A stretch of DNA of 64,000 bases, taken from Bifidobacterium breve (lineage in GTDB: Bacteria > Actinomycetota > Actinomycetes > Nanopelagicales > Nanopelagicaceae). The notes beneath the pieces are model-generated. The model ran no database searches, was not told where the DNA came from, and saw only the letters and a list, made by a program, of their open reading frames with translations. The position numbers and the translations under genes were made by a program. Shown in pieces: positions 57,732 through 64,000 of the stretch. The stretch spans positions 41,863 through 105,862 of the forward strand of contig CAMAPO010000003.1 in assembly GCA_945860245.1 (NCBI GenBank), read 5' to 3'. Position 1 is the stretch's first letter; each line of letters opens with the position of its first letter.

Positions 57732-58664
57732 ATGCGAGGCGCCACTTCAAATAAAAGTGAGATGCGAATAAAGTCTCATAAAGATATGAAGTGGCGCCCT
57801 CGCCAGTTTGATTTACTTCCCATTATTTTTGTTTCCCCAGCTCTAATTTTCTTTTCTCTATTTGTTATTTATCCGATATTCCAAACTCTGTGGTTATCTT
57901 TTTGGAAGTGGGATCGAATATCACCTAGCATTTGGGTAGGTATTGAGAACTATCGAGTAGTACTCTCCAATCCGGAGATTTATTCCGCATTTTCACACTC
58001 TTTTGTCTTTGTTATTTTTTATAGCGTAATTCCCATATTTATCGGACTAATGATCACACTTCTATTATTAAGAGTAAAAGTCCGTGGCGAGGGTTTCTTT
58101 CGTGCAATACTTTTTATGCCGCAAATAATTTCGACAGTTGTCGTGGCAATATCTTGGCGATGGATCTACGCTTCAGATGGGCCAATTAATGATTTTTTTA
58201 TATTCTTAGGTGCCGAGAAGATCACAACTGCATGGCTAGGTAACTTTGACACAGCCCTTATTGCTGTCGGCATCATTGGAACTTGGATAAATTATGGTCT
58301 AGCAATGATTCTATTTTTATCTGGGGCACAACGAATATCTCAAGATTTGCTTGATGCAGACAGAATTGACGGCGCAAATATGTGGCAAGAATTTCGATAT
58401 ATTCTTCTGCCCAGCATTAGGGGTGAAATCGTAATCGTCTTAATTGTAACTATGACCCTTGCATTACGAAATTTTGATATTGTCTGGAATGCAACACAAG
58501 GTGGCCCGGGAAATTCTACGGATGTTCCCAGTATTTTTATCTATAAGTCAGCCTTCGTAAATAGATATGTTGGAGAAGCAGCAGCAACCTCGTTTATCTT
58601 GGCGCTCGTGATTTTTTCAATTACAAGTGCATTGTTACTAAGTAGAAGAGAATCTGATGACTAG
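57732..58664 (+). CDS. CUT1-type sugar ABC permease
   Basis: DADRIDGANMWQEFRYILLPSIRGEI EAA-like motif. Confidence 0.9.
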   Translation: MRGATSNKSEMRIKSHKDMKWRPRQFDLLPIIFVSPALIFFSLFVIYPIFQTLWLSFWKWDRISPSIWVGIENYRVVLSNPEIYSAFSHSFVFVIFYSVIPIFIGLMITLLLLRVKVRGEGFFRAILFMPQIISTVVVAISWRWIYASDGPINDFFIFLGAEKITTAWLGNFDTALIAVGIIGTWINYGLAMILFLSGAQRISQDLLDADRIDGANMWQEFRYILLPSIRGEIVIVLIVTMTLALRNFDIVWNATQGGPGNSTDVPSIFIYKSAFVNRYVGEAAATSFILALVIFSITSALLLSRRESDD

Positions 58665-59484
58665 TCTTCGTGACAAATTTATAGCCTATACAGTTTTATT
58701 ATTTGGGGCAGTAGTTGCGCTTTATCCCCTCTGGTCAATATTTAATCTCTCCATCTCAGGATCAAGGAGCATTGAGAAATCTGAATTAACATTTCTCGGT
58801 ATCTATTTTGGTAATTATGTCGAAGCGTGGAATCGGGGTGCTTTTGATCAGGCTTTATTGTCGAGTCTGTTTGTATCAACCACAGTTGTTCTTGTAACCT
58901 TGCTTTGTTCAGTGTTGGCTGGGTATGCCCTTGCTTTGATGAAGGTGCCCTTCTCTAGAACTATTTTATTGTTTTTACTCCTTGGATTAGTTATGCCTTA
59001 CGAGGGAATTGTAATTTCCCTCTATGAGATGATGAGTGCGCTAAATATCCTAAATACTTACTGGGCCTTAATTCTCCCGCAGATTGCTCTTTCAACTCCC
59101 TTCTCCGTACTTTGGCTAAGAACTTTTTTTAGAACAATCCCACGAGGAATCTTGGAATCAAGCACACTGGATGGGGCAAATCGGTGGCAAAGCTTGAGAT
59201 ACATTTTGATTCCGTTGGCGAAATCTGCTATCGGGACTCTAGCAACATTACTTTTTTTGTTTACTTGGAATGAATTCTTACTGGCGTTAGTGTTGGTCCC
59301 AAGTAACTCCTCTGTTCAAACAGTTCCATTGTCCCTTTCTTTCTTTGCGGGAAATAGAAGAAATAGTGATCCTTCAGTAACTGCCGCCGCCGCCGTTATG
59401 GTTGCCTTACCCATCTTGTTGGCATACGTTTTTCTTCAGCGCAGATTAATCAGGGGCATAATTTCAGGTGCTATTAAAGAATAA
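58657..59484 (+). CDS. CUT1-type sugar ABC permease
   Basis: ESSTLDGANRWQSLRYILIPLAKSAIGTL EAA-like motif. Confidence 0.9.
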   Translation: MTSLRDKFIAYTVLLFGAVVALYPLWSIFNLSISGSRSIEKSELTFLGIYFGNYVEAWNRGAFDQALLSSLFVSTTVVLVTLLCSVLAGYALALMKVPFSRTILLFLLLGLVMPYEGIVISLYEMMSALNILNTYWALILPQIALSTPFSVLWLRTFFRTIPRGILESSTLDGANRWQSLRYILIPLAKSAIGTLATLLFLFTWNEFLLALVLVPSNSSVQTVPLSLSFFAGNRRNSDPSVTAAAAVMVALPILLAYVFLQRRLIRGIISGAIKE

Positions 59485-59523
59485 TCTTCTGGAAAACAGA
59501 TAAATCTCTTAGTTTTATTCTAA

Positions 59524-60420
59524 TTACGGCTTCCAGTTTGCCGGGACATCACCAGAGCCTCGCAGGTAAACTGCCGAATCTGACCGCTTTACAGACATTT
59601 TTTCTTTCGAGCCCTTAGGAAGAAAGAAAGCGTCACCTTTGGAAAGAACTGAGTTTGAAATTTGACCATTCATTCCATCCACAGAGTCGATGATCAAGGT
59701 GCCCTCTAAAACATACACAACACATTCTCGCTCGACCAGTGCAAAATCCTCAACATGACCTAATTCAATAGTCCCCTTAATAACATGCAGAAATTCAGTT
59801 GCTACAAGTGTTGAAATGAGATGGGTTGGATCTGAATCACGAAAAGACAAAATTGATGTTTTATCTGAAATCTCAAAAAAAGATGCCTTACTTTTTGAAT
59901 CTGGCGAACTATCTGGCCAGTTATTTACAGTATTCCCATAATTGTATTTATTTTCTAGCAGGGGCGGTTGTTTCTTTGAGAATTCAGAGGCCGCTCCCAT
60001 TGCTGGGGGAGGGGAGAAGTACTCAAGGACACGAGTAGTTTTTTTCCCCTTGCTAAAGCCATGATTCCAGGTTTCTCGATGAAACAGTAATCCGCTTCCT
60101 TCGCTCGCTAATTCAACTTCACCAGTTTTGGGATTAGCTAAAATCAGATCACCCTCTAATACGAAATATAGAACATCTGCAGCAAAGATTGTCTGATTTA
60201 TTGAACTATGTCTAAACCCACTACTAGGGCCTAATTCAAATTCAAGCACATGCAATTGTTTTGTTGATGATATAACTCGATCGGTGACCAAGCCTGATGT
60301 TGAGTCACCCCAGGTGTGCATGACCATATTTTCTCTTTTAATATGAGTAGGTTCTTTAAACTCTGGTCTTGGAGTCGGCTTACGTTTGATTTCTGAAGGC
60401 TCTAATGGATTTTCCGGCAC
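59524..60420 (-). CDS. Bicupin domain protein
   Basis: Two cupin-like barrels: ADVLYFVLEGDLILANPKTGEVELASEGSGLLFHRETWNHGF and CVVYVLEGTLIIDSVDG...LSKGDAFFLPKGS. Confidence 0.75.
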   Translation of the reverse strand: MPENPLEPSEIKRKPTPRPEFKEPTHIKRENMVMHTWGDSTSGLVTDRVISSTKQLHVLEFELGPSSGFRHSSINQTIFAADVLYFVLEGDLILANPKTGEVELASEGSGLLFHRETWNHGFSKGKKTTRVLEYFSPPPAMGAASEFSKKQPPLLENKYNYGNTVNNWPDSSPDSKSKASFFEISDKTSILSFRDSDPTHLISTLVATEFLHVIKGTIELGHVEDFALVERECVVYVLEGTLIIDSVDGMNGQISNSVLSKGDAFFLPKGSKEKMSVKRSDSAVYLRGSGDVPANWKP

Positions 60421-60528
60421 AAACGAATTGTAGCACTATCATAAAATACAGATATTTCAGCGCTAAAGAAAATACGAGACCAAAGAATTTATTCGCAGAA
60501 GTTTAGGATTTAGCAAGGGTGTTATAGA

Positions 60529-61428
60529 TTATTTCTTTTCAAGATTTCCCAATATTTTTAATGAATTTTGGGCTATAACGCCAGCTCCAATTAAACCTGA
60601 ATTAGAATGAGATGCCAGGCTAATAATGTCACTAATAGTTCTTGGCAAAAGATCACCAACCAATTCTCTGTAATTCTGTGATCCTAGCCAAAGACCACCT
60701 CCAATAATAATTTTATGGGGATCTAGGACTTCGACTAGATTTGTTAATCCTCGACTGAGACTCTCAGCAGCCTGTTTAATTACTATTCTGGAATTAGAAT
60801 CTGAATCAAATTTTTGGAAGACTTCAACCGCTCCACGCACTGAGATGCCACTCAACCGTTCATATTCTCGTGCGATACCAAGGCCAGAAGCAACAGATTC
60901 TAATGACTTAAGCCGCCCACCGTGCTCAATTTGGGTTACTCCAAATCCGATTGCACGTCCATTTGCACCTGTCCACGCGCGACCGTCAATCACCATAGTA
61001 TGAGAAATCCCAGAACTCACCAATACATATAAAAAATTAGTTTTTAATTTATCCTCTATTAAGTGCAGCTCACCCATTGCTGCACATCTGATATCAGATT
61101 CAACAATCCAATCAATTCCTGTGAGTTCAAGTAATTCACTTCTCGGTTGACTTTGCCAATCCATTGTATCCTTGCTTATTAATTGACCATCATTGGAAAC
61201 ATACTCTGGAAAGCCGATGCATGCTGATGAAATCTTGATATTAGATTTTGCAGCTAATGACGTTAATTCAACAATAACATTCTTTGTCCGGTGTAATCCC
61301 TGATCTGCTAAACCAAGTATAGATTCCCGAGAGGCTATCGTCTTTTCATGAATTATCTTTAGGTTTTCATCCAAAATTCCTCCATGAATCTTTGTTGCCC
61401 CTACATCAACAGCAAGAACGTACTTCAC
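60529..61428 (-). CDS. ROK family kinase
   Basis: VLAVDVGATKIHGGILDENL; no N-terminal HTH; IIIGGGLWLGSQ. Confidence 0.85.
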   Translation of the reverse strand: MKYVLAVDVGATKIHGGILDENLKIIHEKTIASRESILGLADQGLHRTKNVIVELTSLAAKSNIKISSACIGFPEYVSNDGQLISKDTMDWQSQPRSELLELTGIDWIVESDIRCAAMGELHLIEDKLKTNFLYVLVSSGISHTMVIDGRAWTGANGRAIGFGVTQIEHGGRLKSLESVASGLGIAREYERLSGISVRGAVEVFQKFDSDSNSRIVIKQAAESLSRGLTNLVEVLDPHKIIIGGGLWLGSQNYRELVGDLLPRTISDIISLASHSNSGLIGAGVIAQNSLKILGNLEKK

Positions 61429-61534
61429 TAAAACCTCCAGCTAGAACCACAGCCACTATTCATGCACGTACTAAGTATCTTGTTAGAGAGGAAGTTTTGG
61501 CAAACTTAGGCAGACAACACATTCTAAACTATGA

Positions 61535-61819
61535 CAGATTGTTGAGAGCTACCGATTCTCTCCTCTCTTCTTTCCTGCATTTCCGGTTGCCTTAGTGTGG
61601 CGCGGACCTACTCGGGTGATTAGCAATTGGCATCTGGCTCGAGGCTTGATTCGACACGGCAGACTTGATTTAGCGCGTCATATCGCGGCTCAGAGCATAG
61701 AGTTGGCGAAGAAGAGTGGCGTGCGTGAGTATTACAACCCAAGCACAGGAGCAGATTGGGGAGCTCCAGATTTTAGTTGGTCAACGGTTCTAATTGATTT
61801 AGCAAAGGAAGTAATCTAA
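61535..61819 (+). pseudogene. C-terminal remnant of a GH63/trehalase-like glycoside hydrolase
   Basis: In-frame ...FPAFPVALVWRGPTRVISNWHLARGLIRHGRLDLARHIAAQSIELAKKSGVREYYNPSTGADWGAPDFSWSTVLIDLAKEVI; matches the C-terminal (alpha/alpha)6 signature only; frame closed by TGA at 61532. Confidence 0.65.
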
Positions 61820-62698
61820 GTGAGAGAGTTCAAACGTTTGCAAGGCTCAAAGATTGGCCTGGTGCCACTTAATTGGAGATTTACCGATGAACGCAAGAGT
61901 GAAGTTATCGCAAAGTTTGCAGAGTATGGTTTTCTTGGTATCCAAGTTTCTGAGAAGCAAGCAAACTCATCTGAGTATCGCAATGTTTTTACAAAATACT
62001 CGATAGCAGCTGCTGAACTTTATATAGCAATAAAGTGTGATACTAAATCAATTGCAGAAAATTCAGATGAGGAGACCAAACGTCAGATTGACTCTGCAAG
62101 AAATGCAAATGTGGAGATGATTGTATTTGCCGTAGATGGCGATTCTGTTCGTGACCGGATTGCATCCAATGTCCGTCAAGAACATGCTTTGACTCCAAAA
62201 GCGCTAACCGAATTGGCTGAGCACTTAAATAAGTGGAGCAAATACTGCAATTCCCTTGGAATGCGTGCTTCCTTTCATCCTCATGCAGCCACTTATATTG
62301 AAACCCCAGAAGAGACTGCAAATCTGTTTTCTAAATTAGATGAGAATGTAGGGTTCTGTCTTGATGTAGGCCACTGGTTAGTAGGTGGCGGTGACCCAGT
62401 TGAGGCCGTTAAAGAATACAACTCTCGAATAACTCACATACATGTTAAAGATGTTGACCCTCAGGTGTTGGCGAAACTAAAGACGGGTAAATATCGGGGA
62501 ATGGATATAGCAGTAACTCAAGATAAGCTCTTTACACCTGCTGGCACTGGAGCTCTTGATCTAGATGGTCTTTTTGACTCGCTAAACCAAGTTGGCTTCA
62601 GAGGCTGGTTGATGAGTGAACAGGATTCAGCTTGGGAGCCTTCAGAGGAAAAATCCTTAGAGTCTTATCGCAATATTGAAAGGGCGCTAACTACCTAG
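61820..62698 (+). CDS. Sugar phosphate isomerase/epimerase (xylose-isomerase-like TIM barrel)
   Basis: ASFHPHAATYIETPEET; GFCLDVGHWLVGGGDPVEAVKEYNSRITHIHVKDVDP. Confidence 0.9.
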   Translation: MREFKRLQGSKIGLVPLNWRFTDERKSEVIAKFAEYGFLGIQVSEKQANSSEYRNVFTKYSIAAAELYIAIKCDTKSIAENSDEETKRQIDSARNANVEMIVFAVDGDSVRDRIASNVRQEHALTPKALTELAEHLNKWSKYCNSLGMRASFHPHAATYIETPEETANLFSKLDENVGFCLDVGHWLVGGGDPVEAVKEYNSRITHIHVKDVDPQVLAKLKTGKYRGMDIAVTQDKLFTPAGTGALDLDGLFDSLNQVGFRGWLMSEQDSAWEPSEEKSLESYRNIERALTT

Positions 62699-62772
62699 AA
62701 TTTTCTTAACTCCAATAGCAACATTAGTTAGATTTGCAACTACAGCCTTAATGTGTCGAACACTTGTTGACT

Positions 62773-63579
62773 TTATCCCACAAGCTCATCGACGACGATC
62801 ATCCCCTCCCGGCACTCCGCGACCACGGTAGCTGGCCAATTTGGGTCATATTTTCTTGCTGAGCTAATTATTTGGAACGCCTCTCGCTTTTCCTTGCTAG
62901 TTAGGATCATGATTGCCAATCGAGACTTATCTGCAATAGTCGATATCCCAACTGAGACACCAAATCTAGGCACTTCCTCAATACTCTTGAAATCAGGAAA
63001 TGTAAGTAAGTTATCGTTGCGAGTCTTTTCTGCCAGCCCCATAACTGATGTCAATGATTGCCTTGCGGCACCAGGCCCATTAAATGCAACGTGGCCATCG
63101 CTACTTCCGCTGGCAAGAATAAAGATGTCTATTCCACCAAGTGAATCAATTAAATTTTCATAGGCCATTGGATCTTCGGCATCAGGGGCATGAAGATTTG
63201 CCAAGTTGATCTGTCTAGGTTTTTCCAGCCCCGCATTAATAAGAGTCACCAATTCTTCGTGGGCAAATTTCCGACAACTAAAGTGCTCAGATAGGGAGAC
63301 ATTCTTAAATTTACCTTCGGGCTCCTGCCAGACATAGTCATCCATCAACAGAATGTGCACTTGCGAAAAATCTAACATTTCCTTGTGGGCAATCTGAGCG
63401 AGAGCTTTGATGGTAGACCTTGGAGTGCGACCGCTGGGAAAGCCCAAGACAAGGCGATTAGAACCAGCCTGTTTTATCGCGGTAGCAATCTTTTGGCCAA
63501 CAAATTCACCAACAGAATCAGAGTCCTTCAACTTGATTATTGGAACTGGTGTGCTCGACATCTGCCTAGGATAGTGCAC
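62773..63579 (-). CDS. Glucosamine-6-phosphate deaminase/6-phosphogluconolactonase family
   Basis: LGFPSGRTPRSTIKAL; ILLMDDYVWQ; ASGSSDGHVAFNGPG. Confidence 0.85.
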   Translation of the reverse strand: MHYPRQMSSTPVPIIKLKDSDSVGEFVGQKIATAIKQAGSNRLVLGFPSGRTPRSTIKALAQIAHKEMLDFSQVHILLMDDYVWQEPEGKFKNVSLSEHFSCRKFAHEELVTLINAGLEKPRQINLANLHAPDAEDPMAYENLIDSLGGIDIFILASGSSDGHVAFNGPGAARQSLTSVMGLAEKTRNDNLLTFPDFKSIEEVPRFGVSVGISTIADKSRLAIMILTSKEKREAFQIISSARKYDPNWPATVVAECREGMIVVDELVG

Positions 63580-63701
63580 GAAGAGCTCAACTGGAGTTGC
63601 TGAATCTCGAGTTGTTTAATAACGGTAAGGACCATGTTGACAGCTCCTTGAGCCAAAAGAAGCAATACGAAGATTCATGCAGAGCCACTTACGCTCATAA
63701 G

Positions 63702-63744
63702 TGGGTTGTGAGGGGATCGAACCCCCGACCCCGTGATTAAGAGT
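63702..63744 (-). pseudogene. 3' half of tRNA-Lys(CTT); 5' half absent
   Basis: Reverse strand ACTCTTAATCACGGGGTCGGGGGTTCGATCCCCTCACAACCCA; intact anticodon loop CTCTTAA, paired T-arm, 3' acceptor strand; upstream sequence does not supply CGTGA or a GGGTTGT 5' strand. Confidence 0.75.
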
Positions 63745-63746
63745 TA
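63734..63746 (+). repeat. Right copy of 13-bp direct repeat TGATTAAGAGTTA
   Basis: Exact match to 54919-54931. Confidence 0.6.
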
Positions 63747-63773
63747 ACGGATTCCATTGTGTACGCTTCACCC

Positions 63774-64000
63774 ATGTCCTTCGTTATGTACTCAACTACC
63801 TGGTGCGGCTATTGCAAGCGCTTGAAATCTCAATTGGCTGATCTCGGGGTGACCTTTGAAGAGATCAATATTGAAGAGGTTGCGGGTACGGCAGAGATTG
63901 TTGAGAAGGTAAATGGTGGCAATCGCACGGTGCCGACGTTGGTGTTCTCGGATGGAAGTGCGATGACTAATCCATCGGCTAAAGAGGTAGTGGAGAAGTT
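63774..64000 (+). CDS. Mycoredoxin/glutaredoxin-like protein, truncated by window edge
   Basis: MSFVMYSTTWCGYCKRLKSQLADLGVTFEEINIEE...GGNRTVPTLVFSDGS. Confidence 0.88.
   Translation, partial: MSFVMYSTTWCGYCKRLKSQLADLGVTFEEINIEEVAGTAEIVEKVNGGNRTVPTLVFSDGSAMTNPSAKEVVEK

Larger units (their letters stand above)
54919..63746. mobile_element. Putative 8.8 kb integrated sugar-utilisation cassette (no integrase inside)
   Basis: Bounded by the 13-bp direct repeat, right copy at the edge of a tRNA-Lys 3' fragment; contains only sugar genes. Confidence 0.45.

Noticed and set aside
61392-61595. 67-aa plus-strand ORF upstream of the hydrolase remnant
   Set aside because: Overlaps the ROK start and has no domain; the remnant's own frame is different and closed by TGA at 61532.
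1-64000. CRISPR array, prophage, transposase or integrase
   Set aside because: No regularly spaced repeats, and no recombinase, transposase or phage structural motifs among the translated ORFs.

Overview
The 64 kb window has moderate GC and short intergenic gaps. Gene content and style fit a streamlined freshwater actinobacterium (inference only, no search was run). It is dominated by sugar, sugar-acid and purine catabolism. There are four ABC-type sugar importers: two RbsABC-like, and two CUT1-like with no ATPase gene beside them. There are six SDR oxidoreductases, two rhamnose-mutarotase-like proteins, two enolase-superfamily dehydratases, two VOC proteins, two Gfo/Idh oxidoreductases, and an E1alpha/E1beta pair with a stand-alone lipoyl domain. 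PPDK, a P450, and a purine-degradation/glyoxylate operon (allantoicase, allantoinase, malate synthase, malic enzyme, IclR, NCS1 permease) are also present. The main non-coding observations are: (1) an 8.8 kb sugar cassette (54919-63746) bracketed by a 13-bp direct repeat TGATTAAGAGTTA, whose right copy is the anticodon-loop edge of a truncated tRNA-Lys(CTT) 3' half, as expected for integration of an element at a secondary site; (2) a shared 16-bp dyad CTGGAA(A)NN(T)TTCCAG placed just after the -10 of three separate sugar-transport promoters; (3) two mutually similar, degenerate tRNA-like sequences at 35.7 and 52.4 kb; (4) an unlisted 49-aa CDGSH-like miniprotein; (5) a LexA/SOS-box-like dyad at 53.2 kb; (6) a restriction-endonuclease-like ORF with a beta-class DNA methyltransferase 23 kb away. 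All family calls come from reading motifs by eye.
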